64,000 nucleotides of DNA. It comes from Aporrectodea caliginosa. Its lineage: Eukaryota > Annelida > Clitellata > Crassiclitellata > Lumbricidae. The position numbers and the translations under genes are program-made. The notes under the pieces are model-generated. The model was not told the DNA's origin, searched no databases, and saw only the letters and a program-made list of their open reading frames with translations. Positions 23,281 to 35,500 of this stretch are shown in pieces; within the stretch, counting starts at the first letter, position 1, and each line of letters opens with the position of its first letter. The stretch covers positions 1,069,578-1,133,577 of the forward strand of contig JACEVL010000093.1 of assembly GCA_020284085.1 (NCBI GenBank), written 5' to 3'.

Positions 23281-25224
23281 AATAGAGTTAAGATAAAGGC
23301 ATTTGATAAAAGTATTTGTTAAAGGTATTTGACATTACGGTTAAAATAAGGTATTTTTGATAAAAGTATTTTTTAATAGTGGGGAGAGATATTAAAAGAG
23401 TTGGTTAGTTAGTTAGTTAGAAGACGGGACTAATATGATGAGGTCAGTGTTTTGAGGGATAGACTGTTGGGTGCGCGTAACTTGTAGGACAGGATTAAAA
23501 GATTAGGGATGAGGAGGAAGGCAGGAGCAAAAAGACGGTTGGTTTTCGTTTTATTTGAGGGGATGGATCTAAGATTATTACGATTGAGGAGATGTTAGGG
23601 AAATGTAGGAGATGATGAGACGACAGAGATGCTTATTATGGGAAAAGCGGATGAGCAGATGTTTGGAGGAGAGAATCAGGGGATTCAGTATACGATGAGG
23701 ACATCAGCTGGAGATAATATTGGATAATGGGAATTGAGATAGGCCTAGATGGTAAATTGTTTTCTGGAATATTTGAAGATGGGGGACGAGTATAGGAAGG
23801 AGGACGTGTTAGATTTGAATGATGGATATGGGGAGGATAGGATGATGAAGGGGGGGAGATTATATTTAGAGATAGACGAGGAGTAGGGAGGACAAGGTAG
23901 GGATGGATAGATTATTAGGTAATCCTGGAAACGGCGGTCCCAAATTATGAAATGAAAGAAATCGTATTCTTTGGCGATCCCAAATTATAAATCGGTATAG
24001 CGCATAAAAACGTATCATGCCGTTACGTTGTTATTGTTTATTCAGAAATCATTAAAAAGTTCAGAATTAAAAAATGGCCGGTGTCACGATATAAAGCCCC
24101 CTTGCCGTAACAGAGTCTCCCTCGGAGACTTTGTACCGGAACAAAGTCTCCCCATTGAAATAGAATCTCCCCTATCTACGATACAAAGTCTCCCCCTTAC
24201 TAAAATCGCCCCCTCTGTTTTCACTTGCTTTTCTATATTATTTAAAATAGGATTTAATATGTGCATTTCTGAAATAAATTATTGTCAATTTTATTAGTCG
24301 AATTGGACATGAAACAACTATGGAAAGTTGTGAAATAAATGTTTTATAGTAGTAAATGCATCATAGGATGTCGGACGCGCTTATACATGTAATTAAAACG
24401 CAGTGGAGAGATAACACACTGTTATAGGCTATAACTAAGAAAATAGCTCACACAACAGGTAGACTTAAACTGGTGCTAGTTGGCACTGTTTGCTGAAAAG
24501 ATTCTGAGCATTACCAGTCACTAATTGATACTCGTTCATTATGCCAACTAGAGCTAATTAGCTTCAAAGTGATTCTTCTAAGGTTAGACCTACCACTAAT
24601 ATTGTGTTGGATATTAGTCGTTCAATATTATTAGCGTCAGATGTATCGGGCCAGCTTATTAGCTATATATACAAGTAGTCTGAAACAAAGCCTGTGGGTA
24701 GGCCTAATTATAACTACTGGCTTCCTAAGACGAGCTAGCATTGGCTTCTATGCGATTATTGATGCGGATTAGGCCTACCCTTCAACTGGTATCAGTCAAC
24801 TGATAAGACTTTACGCTTGATTTTCTGTGATTCATCGGGTTAGCCTAATGTTTGCTTATTATTGTTTGCTGGTGTCAGGTTATTACCTAGAACAGGAAAG
24901 TCATAACCAGTGATTGTAGATGAAGTACTGGCTTTAGGATATGAGCTTGCCCTTGCTTTTCTGGCATTCATGAATAAAGATTAGGCATTCACGGAATTAT
25001 TGGCAATAGGACTACCCATTAAATAATCGCAGCTAAACCAAACCTATTTAGTATCGATAGGCCAATAAACAAAAAAATAAAGCATTGCAGTCCATGAAGC
25101 CAGTACAGTCTAGTCTTGAGATTAAGCCTACTATAGGCATTTGTTGATCCACGGAAATATTCGGCTTAGAATGTAATTTTGCACACGGGGGTAATAAAAG
25201 CTAGAACAAAGTTGATTGGTTGAC

Positions 25225-25232
25225 TATAAAAG
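25225..25232 (+). promoter_or_regulatory. TATA-like box inside the 2.26-kb element
   Basis: TATAAAAG, preceded by ATTGG (a CCAAT-type word on the other strand), lies about 210 bases upstream of the ATG at 25,443. It is the best core-promoter-like sequence in the element. Its activity is unproven. Confidence 0.35.
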
Positions 25233-25442
25233 GCAGACCACCATAAATTAATTATTCGCTAATCATCGTCGATGTGACGGCGTCGTTAAATAAACGATAT
25301 TAAGTAATTAATTATTCGTAGCTCAAGTTTATTTCTGCATAGGCTTTGATGATCTTAAAGGATTCAATATTAGTTAGTATATCTATTAGGTATAAGTTGC
25401 ATTAATAAGTACTACTTAGTGAAACATTTCAAAATTATTTTC

Positions 25443-25631
25443 ATGGATAAGTCTGAGTGTGAAGCTTTGCTTAATTACGTTACCAAAAATGAATTGGATC
25501 ATACAGCAGAATATTCTAAAGATGAGGAACGTCGACCGTTTATGAGAGAAATCTGTTTCATTCTGTGTCAGCAATGCAGACAATGCTGATGGATGAAGTT
25601 ACCGATTATATAACTTTCATTTATCAAGCAG
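25443..25631 (+). pseudogene. Short exon-like frame ending at a strong splice-donor sequence
   Basis: From ATG at 25,443 the frame reads MDKSECEALLNYVTKNELDH and continues for about 47 codons to a stop at about 25,587; another frame then stays open to AAGCAG/GTGAGT near 25,631, which is a consensus donor. This suggests a once-coding first exon with a frame error. The pattern 'LLNYV...ERRPFMRE' faintly resembles the zinc-binding N-terminus of integrase-type transposases, but this is weak. Confidence 0.3.
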
Positions 25632-26014
25632 GTGAGTCAGGTGGCAAGGAAGGCCCCAAAAGGATGAAAATCCTGCTTACAGGGTCAACTTTGCTAATAA
25701 TAATTTTTTAACTTAACAGTATAACAGAACGGTTAAAATATGCAACTAATATGAAACCATTAAGCGAAAAGAGACAAACAGAAGGGAAAAGGACAACTTC
25801 ACCAGCAGTAATTAATTAGGCTAATTAATAATGAGTCTTAATGACATTATATATGCCTACCAAGTGAATGCATAACATTTTTTAAACCATTAAAGATTGG
25901 CCGCCTGTTGGATGAAGAGAGGAATCTTATTCCAAACACTCAAGCTTTTGTTAAACCAAGGAAGCTAAAATAAAGTTGATTGGTGAGCTATAATAAGTGT
26001 AATGTAACTGAACA

Positions 26015-26070
26015 TTAATATAGCACTTCTTCAAGATTTCTACTCAAAGGCGCTTTCTGCGCTAGTCCAT
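26015..26070 (-). mobile_element. LINE/SINE 3' tail fragment
   Basis: 'cttcaagatttctactcaaa' with 'ggcgctttc' is closely similar to 28,396-28,436. It is a small reverse-oriented copy of the tail family located inside the 2.26-kb element. Confidence 0.5.
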
Positions 26071-26437
26071 ATGATGTTAACTGTCATTACAAACGACTAT
26101 ATTACATGACAGTTACCAAAACAATACAATAAATATGATGTTAGTGTATGCTATCTTGTGTTGAAATAAAGTCTCCCTGGGGAGACTTTATTTCGACGGG
26201 GATGAAATATTCTCTCCCCCCCCGGAGACTATATTCTGAAACAAAGTCTCCGGGGGCGAATTTATTCTGAAACAGATCCGCCGGGGAGAATCTATTTCGA
26301 AATAGTCCGGGGAGACTTTTAGGGGGAGACTCTGTCACGCGACACCGGCAGACCTCCAGCGTCACGAACTGTTTGTAATGCAGTACTACCACGCAATGCA
26401 TTAGCAGTGATTGATTCAACACCGAGAGAACTTTATG

Positions 26438-27431
<994 letters not shown>

Positions 27432-28313
27432 TTTATGGAGCTATGAACGATAGTTTGAAGTGGTTACAATGGCTTTCGGAACATCGATTAATCCGTAACA
27501 AAAACGACTGTAGAAATTGTCACGGTGCTATGGCATTAGTGCGACGCGCCGAATCACCGGAAGGTTATTTGTGGAAGTGTCGTACTTGCAATACAAGAAC
27601 AAGTGTCAGAACCGGGTCGTTCTTTGCGAAATGTGGGTTTCCGTTGGACAAAATAGTGATGCTGATATATTTCTGGATTTATGACGTGAAAAGCACGCAC
27701 GTGATGCTGTTCGAATATAGACAACTGGCACGTTACTGTAAACTACAATAACTTCTTTCGCGTGGAGTGTGAGACATGGCTTGCAAGACAACAAGTACAT
27801 CTCGGTGGGTTTGATGCAAACGGCCAACCCATCTATGATGAGGTTGATGAGACATACTTCTTTCATTCCAAATATCGCCGAGGCCGTCGCCGACGTGGCT
27901 GCTGGGTTTTCGGCATGGTTGAACGTGGAAGCGGAAAATGTTGGCTACAAGTAGTTGTGCGCCGAGACGCTCAGACTCTTGAGCGGATTATCGTCGAACA
28001 TGTCCTACCAGGAACTGTAATTGTGAGCGATGCTTGGGCAGGGTATGCCAACTTATCTACCATGAACAATGGAGTTTATCAACATTATGTGGTTGTGCAC
28101 GCCAATAACTTCGTGGATCCTGTTCATGCTGATGTTAACACTCAGACAATAGAAGGACTATGGATGCAAGCCAAAAGAAAGTTACATTACCAAAGTGGAA
28201 CTAGTAGGGCGTTATTTCAAAGCTATTTGTCTACTTTCCTGTGGAGGCTTAGTCACAAGTCGCACGTCTTCGGCGAATATTTGAAGTTGCTTAGTGAGAA
28301 CTATGGCATATGA
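27432..28313 (+). pseudogene. Merlin transposase of copy D
   Basis: The frame from 27,443 has a zinc ribbon (CRNCHG ... CRTC) and continues to a stop at about 27,749-27,751. The catalytic part lies in a different frame from about 27,720: EVDETYFFH (first Asp), CWVFGMVERGSGKC, IVSDAWAGY (second Asp), TQTIEGLWMQAKRK (Glu), ending at 28,313. It is better preserved than copy C (no stop within the zinc ribbon, and an extra RRRG), but its N-terminus is separated by the two upstream insertions. The frame break near 27,715-27,750 is identical to that of copy C. Confidence 0.82.
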
Positions 28314-28369
28314 CGCCAATTAATACGATTTCTTTCATTTCATAATTTGGGACCGCCGTTTCCAGGATT

Positions 28370-28529
28370 CATTCATTCATTCATTCATTTCAGATATTTA
28401 TATAGCGCCCCTTCAAGATTTCTACTCAGAGGCGCTCCCGACTACAACGCGGACACTGAATCGGAGTTTCACGCCGAAGCGCATGAGCAATTGCAAGTGA
28501 AGGACTTGCCCAGGGTCCCTACGCGGCTT
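28370..28529 (-). mobile_element. LINE/SINE 3' end inserted in the Merlin right TIR
   Basis: A CATT microsatellite (28,370-28,388) is followed by 'atttatatagcgccccttc' and 'actcagaggcgctcccgac', a reverse-oriented 3' tail of the family seen at 15.6 and 19.7 kb. It separates the last three bases (ACC) of the Merlin from the rest of its TIR, so it is younger than the Merlin. Confidence 0.75.
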
Positions 28530-28540
28530 ACCGATTATTA

Positions 28541-31500
28541 AAATGCCGTGTATGACTGCAGAAGTTGGGAAGGGGGCGTGATCGATGACAAATAAGCCAG
28601 TTTATAAAACTTCATGAACATTGCATGCGTCTAGATTTTATAAGGGGAGCTGCATACCCCTGGGTGCAGCATCTGGAGTACCTTAAAAAATTATTTTGTT
28701 GAAATTTTTAAAGAAAACGATGATGAAATTAAGGTGACACATTTAAAAATATTATCAAACAATTTTTTGATTTGATGAAATTTAAAATAATCTAATTTTG
28801 TATTTGCTTTTTTAACTCGCAGATGCAAAGAATCTAAAGGTCAGAATGTTCTCAAATGAAGGTCGCGCACTGCTAAAATCTGCGGTCAGCCTTCAGTCGA
28901 GTGAAACCAAACCTGTTCGTAAAATTGGAGTCGTTTTTTGGGTTGCCATTGCCGTTCGAAAATTTCAAAGATTCGAGTCAGATCAGTTCAAAAACTCTCT
29001 TGAATATAACTTTAACAAGCAAGCAGCACTAGTAGAACTTCGGCAGCTTTATGCTGACGATGAAGATTTCTTTATGGACGAATTCCTTAAACTTTACTAC
29101 TTTATTCGCAAATTTTGCTTAACATTTGAAGACTTGAATTCAATCGAGAGCCGAGACGCAGGCAACCGTTCATTCGTTTGTGCTATTTATAAGCGCGTGA
29201 AATACGGCTGTGAACATGACGTGGCAGCCAATCAGAAATGGCTCTACTTTCTTTGCCTCTCCTTGAAGTATTTAACCCGAAACAGCAGCAACGAGTCGTC
29301 AGTCATTATTAGCATTTCTTCGATTGCTAAGCTGATTGAAAAGTGTAAGAGTTCTCTCATTGTAACAGAACTTGTTGCGTTGTTGGCGACACTAATTGAA
29401 AAATCAAATGTTGCCTTGAGCAAAGATCATTGCACTCAACTAGAGAATTTAGTACTGAGTTTGTCTGAGCTAAGTCAAGAGGTCAAAGCTGTTTTCTTTA
29501 GCGAATTAGAAAGCAATCAAGCAATCAAGCAGCGTGCAACTGGCGCCGACCAAACAGACGATGATGCGAGTGTTAGAAAGTCAATGGCGATTAGGAATGT
29601 TAAGAGAAACCAGCAAATGGTCACGAAAACCATTCAAACTGTCAAATCAAAACAAGAAACGAAAAAGTCAGAGGAAACGGACTTTAAGTTCTTGATTTTG
29701 AGTGATTGCATGAAGAACCGGAACAGGAAAAAAGACTCCGTGTTGGAAACGGTGCCAACGGAGAGTGATCCAGGCGGTGATGACCGCTCAATATTTAGAA
29801 CCACCTGGGCGGAAGTGATAAATCTTTTTGCGTCGTCCGCAAACGGAAAACTTAAAACTGACGACAAGGACAATTACTTGCCATCGAAATTCCTCGGCAA
29901 CCATTACTACGTAGACACTTTCTTTCGTGGTGGAGACGCAACGATCATGTACTCATTTCTCATAAATCGAATGTGCGCCGCCATATTATTTAAGGCGTCA
30001 CATAAGCAGAAACTCAACAATGCAGCGATCGACAAGCTGTTGAAATGTGTTACCAGTTTTGACCATCTTGTTCTAGTTTTGAAATTGAAAGCTGACTATG
30101 TGGACATGTTTGTAGCTAGCATACTACTCAGGTACTGGGATCTGAAAAAGGTCGATAGTCCATACATAGTGGTTGACTTTGTTAAGGCTATAATGGAGAA
30201 GACAACTGAGGAATACGTGAGTAGAGGCTGGATTTATAATACGACAGAAGTCCGACAGAAGTCGTTCAACCATGAAGAAATCGAGAAAATCGTCGTGGCA
30301 GAAATAAATAAATTGAGACGTGATGCCGTAAAGGCTCTTTATAAATGTGCTCTTCGAGATAAAGCGATTCTGACTTCAGGGAGAGTAGAAAGAATTCGTG
30401 AATGCTTGACTAAAGAAAACGAAAGATTGAATGATTCAGTATTCAGAAGCCATATCTTTATGCTCCTTGAGATCGCTGAATCTCTGCAACACTTTGACTA
30501 TGCCGGAGTATTTCGAAATTACATTGGCCAAGTGAAAGAGAAGTCAGTAACGGACATGGAACCAATTCTCAGATTTATAAGCAACCAAGCTAAGGACATG
30601 CAGCGGTGTCAGAAGCTCTTTGACGATGGCGTCATCCGGACACTAATTGATTGCTTGGGAAGCAAATCGGTGTTTGGCATTAAACTAAAAAAGGAAATCA
30701 TGAAGATAATCAACTCGTATCTTGAGAATGAACTCACCGAAGCTCTTAGCCAAGGCAACTTAGACTTATTACTGAGCAACATTTTTGAATCAAATGATTA
30801 TGATCTAATAAGTTGCGTATTGACTTCGCTGCTGCTGATATCTGACAAGGGTCAACTGCCACAAAGCGTTATACAGAAGCTGGTTAAGAATTTTAACCTA
30901 GAAATACCGAGTCCTAGAGGGGACTACTCTAGCTACGTCTTGTTTATTTTAAGTCGCGCTATCTGTGGTGAGCGTTCTCCAGCTCAGTGTTTTCTATGCG
31001 ATTCTGACGACATCGAGCAAATCTCTCACAAACTCCAGTGCGACTTTATGGTTGATCTTAACGACGATCACTCTGAAGATGAACAGCGAGTGAAGTTTGA
31101 GAAGTCTTCGGATAGGAATCGTCACAATTCTTCCAACCAAATATCGCTGCTAACGGCTAAGATTATTCTCAAATCCACGGAGAACAACGTTGCTCTGAGC
31201 TCAGTAACGACTGATAATTTACTTTTGACTCTGCATGGCAGCAATGAAGATGACAAGCAGATGACGATTGTGTGCACCAAATGCTTATACTATGCATCCA
31301 AGTATATGCCATTCGAAAGCAGTCATTTGAGTCAAATGATAGATTTAATGGACAGTGCAGTGTATGACGTGTGGGTTTATATTCAACTGGCGTATCTGAA
31401 TGGGTGCGTTAAGGTTGCCTCTGCCAGCGACCAGCCCCTCGATCCCATTCATTTGGAACACATAAGCTCGTTGTACGTCCCTGAGAGCTTGCAGCTTGGC

Positions 31501-31966
31501 CTCCACGATTACGAAAGCGAAATCAACGAGAATCTGTTTGAAACGCTTTTGTATGAAGCCAGGAAGCAGGAATTCAAAGACAAAAATCTTTTCCTTGTTT
31601 TCAATGGTATTCTCAACTCTAACAAGAAATACGCGACAAAAATACTTGAGATTCTCATAGTTTACACCAGGGAGTATATTGTGCCAGAAACTACAGTCAG
31701 AACATTGGAGACCGTCCTCAGCTTTTCCGAGCATTTTGAGAAAGCTCTTCTAGTTCTTGAAAATCTGATTGTCACCGGGGAGTCATTATTTACGAGCAAG
31801 ACCCTCAACATTTTCATCGACTATCTCTACATGTCTATAGACAGTGGACTTAGATTTAACTAATTCAAGCTGCTTGAGAAAGTAAACAGATGCCAAGAGA
31901 TGGCCGATGACATATTTTGTAAGTTTGAGATTGCTAAAGCAGGGTTTGCACTAGGACATCATCGCG
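28541..31966. repeat. Segmental tandem duplication, upstream copy
   Basis: 28,541-31,966 matches about 32,243-35,666 with only scattered base changes. It covers about 300 bp of presumed intron, the splice acceptor and about 3.1 kb of coding sequence. Similarity begins directly beside the Merlin target duplication and ends abruptly inside the codons after 'LGHHR'. Confidence 0.93.
28846..31863 (+). CDS. Truncated tandem paralog of the SecA-motor giant protein (N-terminal repeat region only)
   Basis: The 1,005-codon frame is almost identical to the first 1,005 residues of the gene that starts at 32,546. It consists mostly of short amphipathic helices with Leu, Ile and Val at regular spacing, which suggests an ARM/HEAT-like solenoid, plus a charged low-complexity stretch at about residues 225-300. 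It ends at a TAA (31,861-31,863) where the longer paralog has a Ser codon in a Phe-Tyr-Ser context; about 100 bases later similarity to the paralog stops altogether. It lacks the SecA motor and everything beyond. The codons between the splice-acceptor-like sequence (ending at about 28,822) and the ATG are also open, so the true start may lie in an upstream exon. It may be a pseudogene, or a separately expressed short form. Confidence 0.8.
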   Translation: MFSNEGRALLKSAVSLQSSETKPVRKIGVVFWVAIAVRKFQRFESDQFKNSLEYNFNKQAALVELRQLYADDEDFFMDEFLKLYYFIRKFCLTFEDLNSIESRDAGNRSFVCAIYKRVKYGCEHDVAANQKWLYFLCLSLKYLTRNSSNESSVIISISSIAKLIEKCKSSLIVTELVALLATLIEKSNVALSKDHCTQLENLVLSLSELSQEVKAVFFSELESNQAIKQRATGADQTDDDASVRKSMAIRNVKRNQQMVTKTIQTVKSKQETKKSEETDFKFLILSDCMKNRNRKKDSVLETVPTESDPGGDDRSIFRTTWAEVINLFASSANGKLKTDDKDNYLPSKFLGNHYYVDTFFRGGDATIMYSFLINRMCAAILFKASHKQKLNNAAIDKLLKCVTSFDHLVLVLKLKADYVDMFVASILLRYWDLKKVDSPYIVVDFVKAIMEKTTEEYVSRGWIYNTTEVRQKSFNHEEIEKIVVAEINKLRRDAVKALYKCALRDKAILTSGRVERIRECLTKENERLNDSVFRSHIFMLLEIAESLQHFDYAGVFRNYIGQVKEKSVTDMEPILRFISNQAKDMQRCQKLFDDGVIRTLIDCLGSKSVFGIKLKKEIMKIINSYLENELTEALSQGNLDLLLSNIFESNDYDLISCVLTSLLLISDKGQLPQSVIQKLVKNFNLEIPSPRGDYSSYVLFILSRAICGERSPAQCFLCDSDDIEQISHKLQCDFMVDLNDDHSEDEQRVKFEKSSDRNRHNSSNQISLLTAKIILKSTENNVALSSVTTDNLLLTLHGSNEDDKQMTIVCTKCLYYASKYMPFESSHLSQMIDLMDSAVYDVWVYIQLAYLNGCVKVASASDQPLDPIHLEHISSLYVPESLQLGLHDYESEINENLFETLLYEARKQEFKDKNLFLVFNGILNSNKKYATKILEILIVYTREYIVPETTVRTLETVLSFSEHFEKALLVLENLIVTGESLFTSKTLNIFIDYLYMSIDSGLRFN

Positions 31967-32242
31967 TGATGCGTGCTCACCAAGCGCTACTGTATAATGT
32001 GATTTTCCTAATCACTAGACAAGTTTAGACACACTTTTTTAATGAAGGCATAAATAGACCTAAATTGTTACAAACCTCGATAAAACAATAGGCTTATGAA
32101 TTCATAAAATTCCTTCCGTCAAAAATCATTTATTTTTAGTTATTTCTTTTTCGATTTAATTTCTTTTTCGCTTGCAGCCGGATTATCGAATCCACCTCAA
32201 GGGGTATATAATTGAGAAAATAATGAGGAGTCGAGTGAAAAA
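31967..32242. other. Spacer between the two paralogs
   Basis: No gene. It is the non-duplicated junction between the truncated copy and the start of the second copy. Confidence 0.6.
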
Positions 32243-32507
32243 TGCCGTGTATGACTGCAGAAGTTGGGAAGCAGGGCGTTGATCGATGACAAATAAGCCA
32301 CTTTTGTAAAACTTCATGTTGCATGCGTCTAGATTTTAGAAGGGGAGCTGCATACCCCTGGGTACAGCCTCTGGAGTGCGTTGAGCACTTTTAGTTTGTT
32401 GAAAAATTTAAAGAAAACGATGATGAAATTAAGGTGACGCATTTAAAAATATTATCACACAAATTTTTTATTTGATGAAATTTAAAATAATCTAATTTTG
32501 TATTTGC

Positions 32508-32545
32508 TTTTTTAACTCGCAGATGCAAAGAATCTAAAGGTCAGA
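32508..32545 (+). promoter_or_regulatory. Splice acceptor and leader before the giant gene's ATG
   Basis: 'tttgcttttttaactcgcag' (ending at about 32,521) is a good pyrimidine tract plus AG acceptor, present identically in the upstream paralog (28,803-28,822). The bases between it and the ATG at 32,546 stay open in the same frame, and a TAA lies just on the intron side. A first exon, coding or non-coding, must therefore lie further upstream; I could not identify it. Confidence 0.55.
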
Positions 32546-35500
32546 ATGTTCTCAAATGAAGGTCGCGCACTGCCAAAAACTGCGGTCAGCCTTCAGTCGA
32601 GTGAAACCAAACCTGTTCGTAAAATTGGAGTAATTTTTTGGGTTGCCATTGCCGTTCGAAAATTTCAAAGATTCGAGTCAGATCATTTCAAAAACTCTCT
32701 TGAATATAACTTTAACAAGCAAGCAGCACTGGTAGAACTTCGGCAGCTTTGTGCTGACAATGAAGATTTCTTTATGGACGAATTCGTTAAACTTTACTAC
32801 TTTATTCGCAAATTTTGCTTAACATTTGAAGATTTGAATTCAATCGAGAGCCGAGACGCAGGCAACCGTTCATTCGTTTGTGCTATTTATAAGCGCGTGA
32901 AATACGGCTGTGAACATGACGTGGCAGCCAATCAGAAATGGCTCTACTTTCTTTGCCTCTCCTTGAAGTATTTAACCCGAAACAGCAGCAACGAGTCGTC
33001 AGTCATTCTTAGCATTTCTTCGATTGCTAAGCTGATTGAAAAGTGTAAGAGTTCTCTCATTGTAACAGAACTCGTTGCGTTGTTGGCGAACCTGATTGAA
33101 AAATCAAATGTTGCCTTGAGCAAAGATCAGTGCACTCAACTAGAGAATTTAGTACTGAGTTTGTCTGAGCTAAGTCAAGAGGTCAAAGCTGTTTTCTTTA
33201 GCGAATTAGAAAGCAATAAATCAATCAAGCAGCGTGCAACTGGCGCCGACCAAACAGACGATGATGCGAGTGGTAGAAAGTCAATGGCGATTAGGAATGT
33301 TAAGAGAAACCAGCAAATGGTCACGAAAACCATTCAAATTGTCAAATCAAAACAAAAAACGAAAAAGTCAGAGGAAACGGACTTTAAGTTCTTGAATTTG
33401 AGTGATTGCACGAAGAACCGGAACAGGAAAAAAAACTCCGTGTTGGAAACGGTGCCAACGGAGAGTGATCCAGGCGGTGATGACCGCTCGATATTTAGAA
33501 CCACCTGGGCGGAAGTGATAAATCTTTTTGCGTCGTCCGAAAAGGGAAAACTTAAAACCGACGACAAGGACAATTACTTGCCATCGAAATTCCTCGGCAA
33601 CCATTACTACGTAGATCCTTTCTTTCGTGGTAGAGACGCTACGATCATGTACTCATTTCTCATAAATCGAATGTGCGCCGCCATATTATTTAAGGCGTCA
33701 CATAAGCAGAAACTCAACGATGCAGCGATCAACAAGCTGTTGAAATGTGTTACCAGTTTTGACCATCTTGTTCTAGTTTTGAAATTGAAATCTGACTATG
33801 TGGACATGTTTGTAGCTAACATACTACTCAGGTACTGGGATCTGAAAAAGGTCGATAGTCCATACATAGTGGTTGACTTTGTTAAGGCTATAATGGAGAA
33901 GACAACTGAGGAATACGTGATTAAAGGCTGGTTTTCTGATACAACAAAAGTCCGACAGAAGTCGTTCAATCGTGAAGAAATCGAGAAAATCGTCGTGGCA
34001 GAAATAAATAAAGTGAGACGTGATGCCGTGAGGGCTCTTTATAAATGTGCTCTTCGAGATAAAGCGATTCTGACTCCAGGGCGAGTGGAAAGAATTCATG
34101 CATGCTTGACTAAAGAAAACGAAAGATTGAATGATTCAGTATTCAGAAGCTATATCTTTAAGCTCCTTGAGATCGCTGAATCTCTGCAACACTTTGACTA
34201 TGCCGGAGTATTTCGAAATTACATTGGCCAAGTGAAAGAGAAGTCAGTAACGGACATGGAACCAATTCTCAGATTTATAAACAACCAAGCGAAGGACATG
34301 CAGCGGTGTCAGGAGCTCTTTGACGATGACGTCATCCGGACACTAATTGATTGCTTGGGAAGCAAATCGGTGTTTGACATTAAACTAAAAAAGGAAATCA
34401 TGAAGATAATCAACTCGTATCTTGAGAATGAACTCACCGAAGCTCTTAGCCAAGGCAACTTAGACTTATTACTGAGCAACATTTTTGAATCAAATGCTTA
34501 TGATCTAATAAGTTGCGTATTGACATCGCTGCTGCTGATATCTGACAAGGGTCAACTGCCACAAAGCGTCATACAGAAGCTGGTTAAGAATTTTAACCTA
34601 GAAATACCGAGTCCTAGAGCGGACTACTCTAGCTACGTCTTGTTTATTTTAAGTCGCGCTATCTGTGGTGAGCGTTCTCCAGCTCAGTGTTTTCTACGCG
34701 ATTCTGACGACATCGAGCAAATCTCTCACAAACTCCAGTGCGACCTGATGGTTGATCTTAACGACGATCACTCTGAAGATGAACAGCGAGTGAAGTTTGA
34801 GAAGCCTTCGGATAGGAATCGTCACAATTCTTCCAACCAAATATCGCTGCTAACGGCTAAGATTATTCTCAAATCCACGGAGAACAAGGTTGCTCTGAGC
34901 TCAGTAACGACTGATAATTTACTTTTGACTCTGCATGGCAGCAATGAAGATGACAAGCAGATGAAGATTGTGTGCACCAAATGCTTATACTATGCATCCA
35001 AGTATATGCCATTCGAAAGCAGTCATTTGAGTCAAATGCTAGATTTTATGGACAGTGCAGTGTATGACGTGTGGGTTTACATTCAACTGGCGTATCTGAA
35101 TGGGTGCGTTAAGGTTGCCTCTGCCAGCGAGCAGCCCCTGGATCCCATTCATTTGGAACACATAAGCTCGTTGTACGTCCCTGAGAGCTTGCAGCTTGGC
35201 CTCCACGATTACGAAAGCGAAATCAACGAGAATCTGTTTAAAACGCTTTTGTATGAAGCCAGGAAGCAGGAATTCAAAGACAAAAATCTTTTCCTTCTTT
35301 TCAATGGTATTCTCAACTCTAACAAGAAATACGCGACAAAAATACTAGAGATACTCATAGTTTACACCAGGGAGTATATTGTGCCAGAAACTACCGTCAG
35401 AACATTGGAGACCGTCCTCAGCTTTTCCGAGCATTTTGAGAAAGCTCTTCTAGTTCTTGAAAATCTGATTGTCACCGGGGAGTCATTATTTACGAGCAAG

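Larger units (their letters stand above)
24082..26344. mobile_element. 2.26-kb TIR element in CCGG target (possibly Ginger-like)
   Basis: The element interrupts the Merlin sequence between 'atggccgg' and 'cagacctcc'; the uninterrupted form is seen at 13,371. CCGG is duplicated on both sides (24,078-24,081 and 26,345-26,348). The ends are TGTCACG and CGCGACA, followed inside by imperfect copies of 'gagtctccc' and 'aaagtctcc' on both sides. TGT...ACA termini with a 4-bp duplication are features I associate with Ginger-type transposons, but no transposase domain was recognised, so this assignment is tentative. A TATA-like box and a short exon-like frame lie inside. Confidence 0.75.
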
